Assembly (NCBI RefSeq): GCF_016862315.1
Contig: NZ_BOMS01000163.1
Location: forward strand, 1-54,192
Direction of reading: 5' to 3'
DNA: 54,192 nucleotides
DNA from: Actinoplanes palleronii
Lineage (GTDB): Bacteria; Actinomycetota; Actinomycetes; Mycobacteriales; Micromonosporaceae
A program made the position numbers and the translations under genes. Each line of letters starts with the position of its first letter. Position 1 is the first letter of the stretch. The notes under the pieces were generated by a model. That model ran no database searches and had not been told where the DNA came from. It saw only the letters and a list, made by a program, of their open reading frames with translations. Below, piece after piece: positions 15,395 to 23,195 of this stretch.

Positions 15395-17974
15395 ATGACT
15401 GCTGCTGCGCTGGTGGAGGTCGCGGCGGCGGGTGACCGGGGCCGGGTTCTGGAGCTGCTCGGTGGGATGGACGATGCGGCGCGTCAAGCCGCGCGGCGTC
15501 CGCTCAGCGTGGTGCAGCGGGGACTTGATGCCGGCGCGCCGCGGGAGCTGCGTGACTGCGTCACGCTCGCCGTGCTCGGCTGCGTCACCGCCCCGTCGGA
15601 GGCCGCGAAGGCGTTGATCTCGCTGTGGCGCGGGCAGCGTGGGGCATCCCAGTGGGCGGGTCCGCAGCTGGAGGCGTTCGCCGGGCGAGACTCCGGGTGG
15701 CTCGCCGATGTCGGACGGCGGGTGGCCGCGGCGGTGCCGGTGCGGCGACCGGCGGACTGGCCCTTCAGCGGCCACGCGAACGGAGAGCTCTACCGGCTGG
15801 CTCGAGGGCTGGTGTGGATGGCGGGAGCCGAGCCGCCGGTTGATGACGGCTTCGCCCTGGAGTGGGCGCTGACCAAGTGGCGGCGGCACCGGGAACGAAC
15901 GCTGGACGACATCGTGCGCACGAATCCGAGGTCCGGAGAGGAGGAATCGGCTGCCACGGCGTTGCGCGCTGATCCGTACACGTCATTGCTTTTGCCCCGG
16001 GTTTTCGGACTCGTGGGGTTCGGGACGTTTCTGGATCATCCGTGGCACTGGCGGGCGGACCTGATCGCGGTGACGCTGACCGGGGAGCTGGACCGCGCGA
16101 TGCTGATCGAGCGGTGTGTCGACGGCCTGATCCGCGGCGGGCGGCTGATCGAACCGCGCGGGTTCTGGGCGCTGCTGGACGACGTCGCGCCGACCGAGGA
16201 CGAACTCGCCGCGCACGCCCCCGACTGGGCCGCGTTGGCGGGGCGCGCCGACGCACCCGTCGCGGGACGTGCCGTGGAGATGCTGCGCCGGCTGCTGGCC
16301 GCGGGACGGCTCGACACCGGCCTGCTGGCCGAGGCGTCGCACGCGGTGCTGGCCCGGCCGGAGAAGACGCTGGTGCGCACCCACCTGAAGCTGGTCGCCG
16401 AAGCGCTGCGCCGCGCTCCGCAGTGCGCGGCCGAGTTGCTGCCGCCGGTCACCGCCGCTTTCGGTCACCAGGACAGCGCGGTGCAACAGCAGGCGTGGAA
16501 GCTCGCCGCCCGGCATCTTGCGACGATCGACCCCACGGTACGGGCGCAGCTCACCGAGGCGCTGCCACTGCTGACACCGGACCTGCGTGATGAAGCCGCC
16601 GCCGCGCTCGGCGAACAGCCCCCGGCGGTCGCCGCGGAACCGCAACTGCCCCCGGTGTCCGCGCCACATCCCACGTCCGCCGCCCCACACAGCGTGAGCG
16701 AGGCGGTGCAGGAGATCGCCGCGCTACTCGCCGCACGCACACCGGTGCCCACTGATCGGGAACGCGCGGTCGACGGTCTGATCCGGGCGGCGTACCGGGA
16801 CAGGGTGGCCCTGGCCGAGGTGCTCGCGCCGGTGATCCGCCGGCGGGACTGGATTCCCGCCGGGCTCGCCGAACTGCTGCGGGCCGTGCTGGGCGAGGTG
16901 ACGGTCGACGACGTGCCGGCCGCCCCACCCGACATGGCCGGCAGGTTCGACCACAAACGCTGTATCCCCTGCCTGTACGAATATCTGCTGGAAGCTCGTT
17001 GGTACGAGGCCGCGCGCCGGCTGCTCACCGAGCCGGTGCCGTTCCTGCTGGCCACGCCGGGCTGGAGCAGCGGCGCGCTGGACGCCGACGTGCTGGTGGA
17101 ACGACTCACCGAGTACGCGCGGTTGGGCCTGCGGGCCGGGCCCGCCGACCTCGACCAGGCACTGCTGCGCACCCGCGTGCCGCAGCCACCGGAACGGCAA
17201 CGGCTCTGCGCCGCGGCGGCCGCGCTGGGCACCGCGGACGGCACTCGGCTTGCGCACTGGCTGGACACCGTGGGATCCGGTCCCGGGCTGCCGTCGCTGG
17301 GTGACGACTTCACCCCGGCCTTCCGCAACCTCGATCAGCGGCTGGACGCCACCTGGCATCACAGCACGGAATTCCCGGACGCGTCGCTGGCCGAGTGGAT
17401 CGCGGTGGCGCCGGTGTTCCGCGAGTATCTCGCCGACGGGCTGGCGCACTGGCTGGATCATCCCGACTCGCTGTACGAGTACTTCCCCGACCTGCCGCTG
17501 CTGGTCGAGGCGGACGGACCGGCCGGGCGGCGGCTGACCGCGGTCCTCGCCTGTGCCGTGGCCCGGTCCGAGCGGGCGCACCGCACGGCCGTCGCCGAGG
17601 CGTTGCTGCAGGCGACGGTACGTGGCGACCTGGACGAGCAGTGGTGCGGCGAGCTGCTGGGCCGCTGGACGACCTGGCGCGACGAGCCGTACGACTTCGC
17701 GCCGGTGCTGGCCGAGGCGGCGCGCTCCGGTGCGTACCGCATGGTGTGGAATGTGTTGTCGGTGGCTCTGCCCGCGTTGCTGGCCCGGCCGCGCCGCCCG
17801 CGCACGCTCGGCGGGGTGCTGATGCTGGCCGCCGACTGCGCCGCCCAGCTCGGCGCGACCGGCGACCTGCCCGGCCTCGACGAGCTGGCGGACAGCAAGG
17901 CCGGTTCACAGGCGGTGAAGCAGGCGCGGCGGCTGCGAAGCACGCTGACCGCAGGCATGGCAGGGCCCGGCTGA
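15395..17974 (+). CDS. DUF6493-family HEAT-like repeat protein
   Basis: 859 aa from ATG 15395, with GAGGGA 6 nt upstream. The protein is alpha-helical throughout, with tandem HEAT-like units (for example LLAEASHAVLARPEKTLVRTH and AAFGHQDSAVQQQAWKLAAR around residues 310-380), a proline-rich linker near 405-435, and a second helical half. The arrangement matches the DUF6493 group, which in Streptomyces usually neighbours SWIM zinc-finger and MoxR/VWA genes. Those partners are absent here, so the gene is an orphan. It has no signal peptide or catalytic motif and is probably a cytoplasmic scaffold. Family call fairly sure, function unknown. Confidence 0.75.
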   Translation: MTAAALVEVAAAGDRGRVLELLGGMDDAARQAARRPLSVVQRGLDAGAPRELRDCVTLAVLGCVTAPSEAAKALISLWRGQRGASQWAGPQLEAFAGRDSGWLADVGRRVAAAVPVRRPADWPFSGHANGELYRLARGLVWMAGAEPPVDDGFALEWALTKWRRHRERTLDDIVRTNPRSGEEESAATALRADPYTSLLLPRVFGLVGFGTFLDHPWHWRADLIAVTLTGELDRAMLIERCVDGLIRGGRLIEPRGFWALLDDVAPTEDELAAHAPDWAALAGRADAPVAGRAVEMLRRLLAAGRLDTGLLAEASHAVLARPEKTLVRTHLKLVAEALRRAPQCAAELLPPVTAAFGHQDSAVQQQAWKLAARHLATIDPTVRAQLTEALPLLTPDLRDEAAAALGEQPPAVAAEPQLPPVSAPHPTSAAPHSVSEAVQEIAALLAARTPVPTDRERAVDGLIRAAYRDRVALAEVLAPVIRRRDWIPAGLAELLRAVLGEVTVDDVPAAPPDMAGRFDHKRCIPCLYEYLLEARWYEAARRLLTEPVPFLLATPGWSSGALDADVLVERLTEYARLGLRAGPADLDQALLRTRVPQPPERQRLCAAAAALGTADGTRLAHWLDTVGSGPGLPSLGDDFTPAFRNLDQRLDATWHHSTEFPDASLAEWIAVAPVFREYLADGLAHWLDHPDSLYEYFPDLPLLVEADGPAGRRLTAVLACAVARSERAHRTAVAEALLQATVRGDLDEQWCGELLGRWTTWRDEPYDFAPVLAEAARSGAYRMVWNVLSVALPALLARPRRPRTLGGVLMLAADCAAQLGATGDLPGLDELADSKAGSQAVKQARRLRSTLTAGMAGPG

Positions 17975-18083
17975 AGGGGCATCCGCCTGCTGCTCGGTCG
18001 GTGACGCCGCAGCGTGCGCACGCCGTTCAAGCGGCACCGTCCTGCACTATTCCGAGAACCCGATCTCTCGAGGTGGAAAAAGC

Positions 18084-19055
18084 TCAGAGTGCGATGGAGT
18101 AGTGGACCTGGGTGTCTTGGGTGACGAACCCGGCACTCTCGTAGACGCCGAACTCTTTGCTCGAGCTATCGGCGTCGACCCTGAGGCTGGCCCGTCCGTA
18201 GCCCTGGTCCTGCGCGGCCCGAAGCGTGTGTGAGATCAGGGCTTCGGCCACGCCGCGCTCCTGGTACGCGGGCCGCGTGGCGATGACCCTGAAGTACGCG
18301 TCACGGATGCCGGTCGCCACCGTTTCCGCCTCCCACGAGACGGCCAGCAGGATGCCGGCTGCCGTCCCGGTCTCGACGTCACGGAGCAGAAAGCTCAACG
18401 CGGGCCGGAAGTTCGTGTTCACGGCCCAGACCTTCCACTCCTCGGCGCTGAGCCGTGACCCGCCCGTGTGCTGGGCGGCCTCGTTGCGGACCGCGCGGAA
18501 CTCCTCGTCGGTCTCGGCCGTGTAGCCCTCGATCCGCAGGCCGTCGGGAATAGGGGCGTGCGGAGCGGCGGTGCCGAGCGGATGCCTCATGTGCCGGCTC
18601 GACTTTGTCGCCGTCATGCCCGCCGCACGGTACAGGGCGACGGCTCCGTGAGCATGCTCGCCGTAGATCGATTCGACGACCAGGTCGAGCGTGGGGTGAT
18701 GCCGTGCGTGCAGCGCCTTGGCGGTCGCCAGCCCGTGCTGCATGAGCTTGGTCCCGAGTCCTTGGCGACGATGGGTGGGGCGGACGGCGCCGGCCGCATG
18801 CACCCGGTGGACGATCTCGGCTGTCGGCTTGTAGTGGACCGCCGAGAAGCCGAGCATCGTCGCGCCGTCGAACACCGCCAGAGTGGACGTCGGGAGGTCG
18901 TCGACCGGTGAGTCCAGTTCCTCGGCCGCGTCCTGCGCGGTGTACTGCCCCCAGACGTGGTCTTCCGCGTCGATCGCGTTCAGGAGGTCGGCCATCGCCG
19001 CGGCGTCGGACACGGCCATCGGGCGCCACACGAGGTTCTGCGATGCGACAGTCAT
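18084..19055 (-). CDS. tandem GNAT N-acetyltransferase
   Basis: 323 aa from ATG 19055, with AGGG about 8 nt upstream; the frame is open to 19091 but earlier starts have no site. Two GNAT folds lie in tandem. In the first, residues about 85-110 carry the acetyl-CoA motif (RPTHRRQGLGTKLMQHGL). In the second, residues about 260-285 carry RPAYQERGVAEALISHTLRA, followed by the motif B segment FGVYESAGFV. Tandem-GNAT proteins include mycothiol synthase, but the spacing and residues here are not enough for that call. The substrate is unknown. Confidence 0.88.
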   Translation of the reverse strand: MTVASQNLVWRPMAVSDAAAMADLLNAIDAEDHVWGQYTAQDAAEELDSPVDDLPTSTLAVFDGATMLGFSAVHYKPTAEIVHRVHAAGAVRPTHRRQGLGTKLMQHGLATAKALHARHHPTLDLVVESIYGEHAHGAVALYRAAGMTATKSSRHMRHPLGTAAPHAPIPDGLRIEGYTAETDEEFRAVRNEAAQHTGGSRLSAEEWKVWAVNTNFRPALSFLLRDVETGTAAGILLAVSWEAETVATGIRDAYFRVIATRPAYQERGVAEALISHTLRAAQDQGYGRASLRVDADSSSKEFGVYESAGFVTQDTQVHYSIAL

Positions 19056-19185
19056 GATCGCGACCCTATGGAGCCCGGCGGGGGATGTCATCCCGATTTC
19101 GGCCCGGTGACGGAGTCCGATATTCGGACTGGCCAGTGGTCATCGGTGATCAGTGATCGCTTGCTGGATGCGCCGTTCTGGACGC

Positions 19186-19599
19186 CTATCGGCGTTGTGC
19201 GGTGCGGTCGTCGTACGTCTCGCGGGCGTCGAGCACTTCCTCGATGTGCTGCACCGACCACTCGGTGAGTGCCTTCAGGGGGCCTCGCAGTGTCTGGCCG
19301 AGCGGCGTCAGCGCGTACTCCACGCGGATCGGCGCCTCCGGGTAGACCGTCCGCACGATCAGCCCGTCGCGTTCGAGGGTGCGCAGCGTCTGGGTGAGCA
19401 TCTTCTCGCTGACTCCCGCGAGCTCCTGGCGCAGCCGCGTGAACCGGCACGCCCCGTGCCTGCCGAGCTCGCCGAGCACGAGCACCGACCACTTGCTGCC
19501 GATGTGGTCGAGGACGTCACGCGAGGGGCAGCCACGTGCGTAGGGATCCCACGACGATGTGGGCTCGTTCACCTTCTGGCCGGTCGGCACCGTGCTCAC
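19186..19599 (-). CDS. HxlR-family transcriptional regulator
   Basis: 137 aa from GTG 19599. It is a single winged-helix HxlR domain: the early Cys (ARGCPSRDVLDHIGSKWSVL) followed by RFTRLRQELAGVSEKMLTQTLR and LERDGLIVRTVY, then the wing VEYALTPLG. In QorR- and HypR-type members the N-terminal Cys senses quinones, diamide or electrophiles, and Cys 24 here is in that position. The gene diverges from an NmrA-like quinone reductase gene across a gap with a 12-bp dyad, so it probably represses that gene and itself. Confidence 0.9.
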   Translation of the reverse strand: MSTVPTGQKVNEPTSSWDPYARGCPSRDVLDHIGSKWSVLVLGELGRHGACRFTRLRQELAGVSEKMLTQTLRTLERDGLIVRTVYPEAPIRVEYALTPLGQTLRGPLKALTEWSVQHIEEVLDARETYDDRTAQRR

Positions 19600-19634
19600 C
19601 TCGATCGTTTCGTCCGGGTGGCCACCTTACCCGG

Positions 19635-19646
19635 AAGTGCGTACTT
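19635..19646. promoter_or_regulatory. putative HxlR operator
   Basis: AAGT-GCGT-ACTT is an interrupted dyad in the 118-bp divergent region between the HxlR gene and the NmrA-like gene, flanked by related half-sites (CTTAC at about 19625 and 19644). QorR-type HxlR regulators bind GTAC-containing dyads in the same arrangement, which makes this the most likely site. Confidence 0.5.
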
Positions 19647-19717
19647 ACGGAAAGAGAGTGACCAGGTCATCGTGATGGACATGCCGCGGAAGGTCCACGG
19701 CAACAAGGGAGATCATC

Positions 19718-20572
19718 ATGTCGATCGTCGTCACCGCCGCCTCCGGACAGCTGGGCCGGCTCACCGTCGAAGCGCTGCTGGCCCGCCGGGTGCCGGCCGC
19801 CGGCATCATCGCGACCAGCCGTGACGTCACCACGATCAAGGACTTCGCCGACCGCGGTGTCGACGTCCGCCGCGCCGACTTCGCGGAACCCGAAACCCTC
19901 CCCGCCGCTTTCGCGGGTGCTGACCGGCTCCTGCTGATCTCCACCACGACCCCGAGCGAGCGCGTCGCCAACCACCGCCGCGCCATCGACGCCGCAGTGG
20001 CTGCGGGCGTGCAGCTGGTCGCGTTCACCAGCATGCTGCGCGCGGACACGTCCACCACCATCCTTGCTCGCACCCACCATGCCACCGAGGAGTACCTGCG
20101 CGAGCGCCTGCCCAGCGTCATGCTGCGCAACGGCTGGTACCTGGAGAACTACACCGCCCAGCTGCCCCAGGTGCTGCAGAGCGGGGTCCTCGCCGGGGCC
20201 GCCGGCCCGGGCAGGATCAGCGCCGCGACCCGCGCCGACTACGCCGACGCCGCCGCGGTCGTGCTGACCACCGACGGACACGCCGGCACGGCGTACGAGC
20301 TGGGCGGGGACCACGCCTTCACCCTGACGGAGCTGGCCGCGGCGATCTCGGCCGCCAGCGGGAAGCGGATCGAGTACACCGATCTCCCGGTCGACGCGTT
20401 CGCCCGGCTGCTGACCGGGGTGGGCGTACCCGCCGCACTGGCGGACATCCTCGCCGACGCCGACCGCGCCATGAGCCGCGACGAGCTCTACACCGACTCC
20501 GGCGACCTGCGGCGCCTGATCGGACGTCCGACCACGACCCCCGCCGAGGCCATCGCCGCCGCACTGCAGTAA
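19718..20572 (+). CDS. NmrA-like NAD(P)H:quinone oxidoreductase (QorB-like)
   Basis: 284 aa from ATG 19718, with AGGGAG 8 nt upstream. The N-terminal Rossmann motif is VVTAASGQLGRLTVEALLAR, followed by an acidic/basic discrimination region (TSRDVTTIKDF). The sequence continues with FTSMLRADTS, HHATEEYLRERLP, LRNGWYLENY and a C-terminal TAYELGGDHAFTLTELAAAIS, all matching the atypical SDR group with QorB/NmrA-like proteins. It is expected to reduce quinones with NADPH in the cytoplasm. It is divergent from the HxlR regulator, which should induce it under quinone or electrophile stress. Confidence 0.88.
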   Translation: MSIVVTAASGQLGRLTVEALLARRVPAAGIIATSRDVTTIKDFADRGVDVRRADFAEPETLPAAFAGADRLLLISTTTPSERVANHRRAIDAAVAAGVQLVAFTSMLRADTSTTILARTHHATEEYLRERLPSVMLRNGWYLENYTAQLPQVLQSGVLAGAAGPGRISAATRADYADAAAVVLTTDGHAGTAYELGGDHAFTLTELAAAISAASGKRIEYTDLPVDAFARLLTGVGVPAALADILADADRAMSRDELYTDSGDLRRLIGRPTTTPAEAIAAALQ

Positions 20573-20671
20573 CCGGCCGACGCTGCTCGCGGCCCGTTCG
20601 ATTTGCTGCGGAAACGCGTCCTGCTGGCGGGTTGATCGACGGTCAAGTCGCTCGGCGCTACGCATCTCCGG

Positions 20672-20953
20672 ATGCGTTACCTCACCCGGCGGTCCGCCCT
20701 CGGAGCCCTGAGCCGTGGGAACGGCATCGAGCAGTTCCTCGGCGGTGCCGAGATCGACGGCGAGCCTGCCATCCGGCGGGTAGCGATCAGCCCCATGAAC
20801 AAGCGGTACCGCATCTCGCTTGACCCGGTCGACGAGGCGTATGTCGGCGAAGGCCGGGAGCTGGGTCTCAGCGAAGACGAGGCTGAAGCGATATCGCTGG
20901 CCGAACACCTCACGGACGCCCGCCCGGACCGCTGGGTCAACCACACGCGGTAA
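20672..20953 (+). CDS. hypothetical protein, 93 aa
   Basis: From ATG 20672 the translation is MRYLTRRSALGALSRGNGIE, then EIDGEPAIRRVAISPMNKRY and an acidic C-terminal half (GLSEDEAEAISLAEHL). Composition and GC3 fit a real gene, though no clear ribosome binding site precedes the ATG. Residues 20-60 could form two beta strands and the last 35 a helix. No signal peptide or Cys. The family is not recognised. Confidence 0.6.
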   Translation: MRYLTRRSALGALSRGNGIEQFLGGAEIDGEPAIRRVAISPMNKRYRISLDPVDEAYVGEGRELGLSEDEAEAISLAEHLTDARPDRWVNHTR

Positions 20954-21149
20954 CCGGCGAGGACTACATCGATTACGTCAGGAGCCGGCGAAAACCCGCT
21001 CAAACAACATGACCGTCAAGGTCAATCACGGAGTTTGCGTCAGAGCCCGGAACTCACGAACAAAGCCATCGCCTGGACCGCACGCCGCCGGCCGCGGCGC
21101 TGTCGGTCAGGTGGGCGTACTCGCTGCAAGCAAGGACTTGGTCGTCACA

Positions 21150-21182
21150 AAAGTTTGGCACGACCAAACTTTCTGCTAGCGT
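21150..21182 (+). promoter_or_regulatory. leaderless promoter with palindromic TetR operator
   Basis: A perfect 9-bp inverted repeat AAAGTTTGG-N5-CCAAACTTT spans 21150-21172. It overlaps a -35 TTGGCA (21155-21160), which is followed after 16 bp by a -10 TAGCGT (21177-21182). The TetR start codon GTG 21189 lies 6 nt downstream, so the mRNA should be leaderless and autorepressed. Confidence 0.85.
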
Positions 21183-21188
21183 CAGGTC

Positions 21189-21839
21189 GTGGGTCGAGAA
21201 CTAGGTCTCCGGGGCCGCAAGAAGGCGCAGACGCGGGAGCGGATTGCTGATGAGGCTGCCGCCCTGTTCGCCGAGCGCGACTATGAAGCGGTGTCGATCC
21301 TGGATGTGGCTCGTGCGGCGAACGTGTCGGATCAGACCGTCTACAACTACTTCCCGGCCAAGCAGGACCTCGTGCTCGACCGGGTCGACGAGTTCCTTGA
21401 GCTGTACCGGCACGCCGTGCTCGAACGGGCCGAAGGGGTGAGCCCCGCCGACGCACTGCGCCCACTCGTCGAGGCTGACATCGACCGCTATCGTCACGCC
21501 GACCCGCGGTTGGCGCGCGGCGAGTTCCCGGCGCAATGCGTCGAGAGCGCTGTTCTGCGCCGGTTCGCCCTCGAGTTCCGGGAGCGGCAGGTCGACGCGG
21601 TGGCGGAGTCGATCACCAGCACCTGCCCGGCCTTGGAACCGATCGTCGCGAGAGCACACGCCGCGGCGCTCATCAGCGTCGTCCAGACGATCACCGACCG
21701 GATCGGTGCCAGCCTCCTGGACTCAGGCCCGTCTGCCGCCCTGGCAGCCGACATGACACGGGCCGCCGCTGTCGCGTTCGACGATCTCGACCGCACCTTC
21801 CGCAGCGTCACGACGATTTCCCCAGGAGCCACGTCATGA
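21189..21839 (+). CDS. TetR-family transcriptional regulator
   Basis: 216 aa from GTG 21189. The N-terminal TetR helix-turn-helix is ERIADEAAALFAERDYEAVSILDVARAANVSDQTVYNYFPAKQDL (residues about 18-62; key residues the Val-Ser-Asp-Gln-Thr-Val-Tyr recognition helix and the NYF turn). The remaining ligand domain is all helical. Downstream lie a decayed and then an intact FAD monooxygenase gene on the same strand, which suggests it controls oxidation of an aromatic compound or drug. The operator-promoter at 21150-21182 indicates autoregulation. Confidence 0.92.
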   Translation: MGRELGLRGRKKAQTRERIADEAAALFAERDYEAVSILDVARAANVSDQTVYNYFPAKQDLVLDRVDEFLELYRHAVLERAEGVSPADALRPLVEADIDRYRHADPRLARGEFPAQCVESAVLRRFALEFRERQVDAVAESITSTCPALEPIVARAHAAALISVVQTITDRIGASLLDSGPSAALAADMTRAAAVAFDDLDRTFRSVTTISPGATS

Positions 21840-22025
21840 AGAACATCCGAGTCCCTCGTCTCCGGCGCCAGCATCGCCGGACCAGCGGTTCCTCAGCGGC
21901 GTGCCCGCGGGCGGCCGCTTCCACGCGCTGAGCGAGAGCGCCAAGCCCAGGTCATCACCGAGGCGACCCTCGAAATCACTCCCGAGGGCCGTCCCGTCGT
22001 CTTCGGGGCCGCTCCGCCGGGCTGA
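21836..22025 (+). pseudogene. FAD-dependent monooxygenase N-terminal relic (frameshifted)
   Basis: ATG 21836 overlaps the TetR stop (ATGA). The first six codons (MKNIRV) are followed, after one extra C in the run near 21855, by LVSGASIAGPAV, which is the FAD-binding motif of flavin monooxygenases. The intact gene at 22071 begins almost identically (NVLVSGASFAGLTT). The rest of the flavoprotein is missing; a second in-frame piece ending TPEGRPVVFGAAPPG closes at TGA 22023-22025. This looks like the original TetR-coupled gene after deletion and frameshift. Confidence 0.65.
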
Positions 22026-22070
22026 GCACCCGGCATCGCGACATCCCACCCATCACGCAAGGAGCCCATC

Positions 22071-23183
22071 GTGAGCGGCACGAACGTACTCGTCTCAGGA
22101 GCCAGCTTCGCCGGTCTCACGACCGCCTACTGGCTGAACAAGCAGGGCCACCAGGTCACCCTGGTGGAGGTCGCCCAAGGCCTGAAGAAGGGCGGCACGC
22201 CCGTCGACATCGTGGACCAGACGGTAGACATCGTGAAGCGAATGAACATCTTCGACGAGGTGCGGGCGCATGCCTTGCCGCCCCGGTCAACAGAGTTCAA
22301 GCGTGTAGACGACACCGTCGAGGCGCGGATGGAGGCGGAACCCCTCGACGAAGACGGCGATCAGGCCCGCTACGAGGTCCCCCGCGACGACCTGCTCCGG
22401 ATTCTGTTCGACAACATCAAGGACGACGTCGAAGTGATCTTCGGCGACTCCATCACCGCCCTCACCGATACCCCTGACGGTGTGCGTGCAACGTTTCGTA
22501 CCGCCGAGGACCGCGACTTCGCCATGGTCTTCGGCTGCGACGGCAACCATTCTCTCGTCAGGAAGCTCCGCTTCGGAGCCGAGTCAGAGTTCAGTCACTT
22601 CCTCGGCGCCTACTTCGCGATCTCGATCGTGGGCAAGGGCATCGTCGAGCCGAACACCACCGTAATCAATTCCGTCCCCGGCAAGACAGTCATGCTGAAT
22701 TCGTACGTGGACAAGACCGACATCTGCTTCCTCTTTCGCTCCGAGACCGAGATCCCCTATGACTACCGGGACCAGGACGAGCAGCGGCAGATCCTCATCG
22801 ACCGCTTCAAAGACCACGGGTGGCGCTCGGCCGACCTGCTCGAAGACATGGCGACGGCGGACAACTTCTACTTCGACAAGCTGTGCCAGGTCAAAATGCC
22901 CCGATGGTCCGAAGGGCGGATCGCGTTGGTCGGCGACGCCGCCTACTGCGCCTCTCCCGCGGCCGGCATGGGTGGGTCCCTCGCGATCATCGGTGCCACC
23001 GCACTGGGCGACGCACTCGAGCAGCACGGGACGGACATCGACGCTGCCTTCGAGGCCTACGACCGCAATCTCCGTCCGTTCGTTGAAGACGTTCAGGCGG
23101 ACGTCGTCAGCTTCGGGCTTGCGACCTTCTTCCCGGCAACCGAGAACGAGATTCAGAAACGTAACGAGTTTCTTCTGCAATGA
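22071..23183 (+). CDS. FAD-dependent monooxygenase (PHBH/TetX-like)
   Basis: 370 aa from GTG 22071, with AAGGAG 8 nt upstream. Residues 5-35 form the FAD-binding beta-alpha-beta fold (VLVSGASFAGLTTAYWLNKQ, then VTLVEVA). The second motif DG at about 150-160 appears as FGCDGNHSLVRKLRFG, and the flavin ribityl motif is ALVGDAAYCASPAAGMGGSLAI near residue 290. These are hallmarks of group A aromatic hydroxylases and TetX-like enzymes that use NAD(P)H and oxygen. The substrate is unknown. The TetR gene upstream is the likely regulator. Confidence 0.9.
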   Translation: MSGTNVLVSGASFAGLTTAYWLNKQGHQVTLVEVAQGLKKGGTPVDIVDQTVDIVKRMNIFDEVRAHALPPRSTEFKRVDDTVEARMEAEPLDEDGDQARYEVPRDDLLRILFDNIKDDVEVIFGDSITALTDTPDGVRATFRTAEDRDFAMVFGCDGNHSLVRKLRFGAESEFSHFLGAYFAISIVGKGIVEPNTTVINSVPGKTVMLNSYVDKTDICFLFRSETEIPYDYRDQDEQRQILIDRFKDHGWRSADLLEDMATADNFYFDKLCQVKMPRWSEGRIALVGDAAYCASPAAGMGGSLAIIGATALGDALEQHGTDIDAAFEAYDRNLRPFVEDVQADVVSFGLATFFPATENEIQKRNEFLLQ

Positions 23184-23195
23184 GCCATGTCGATC

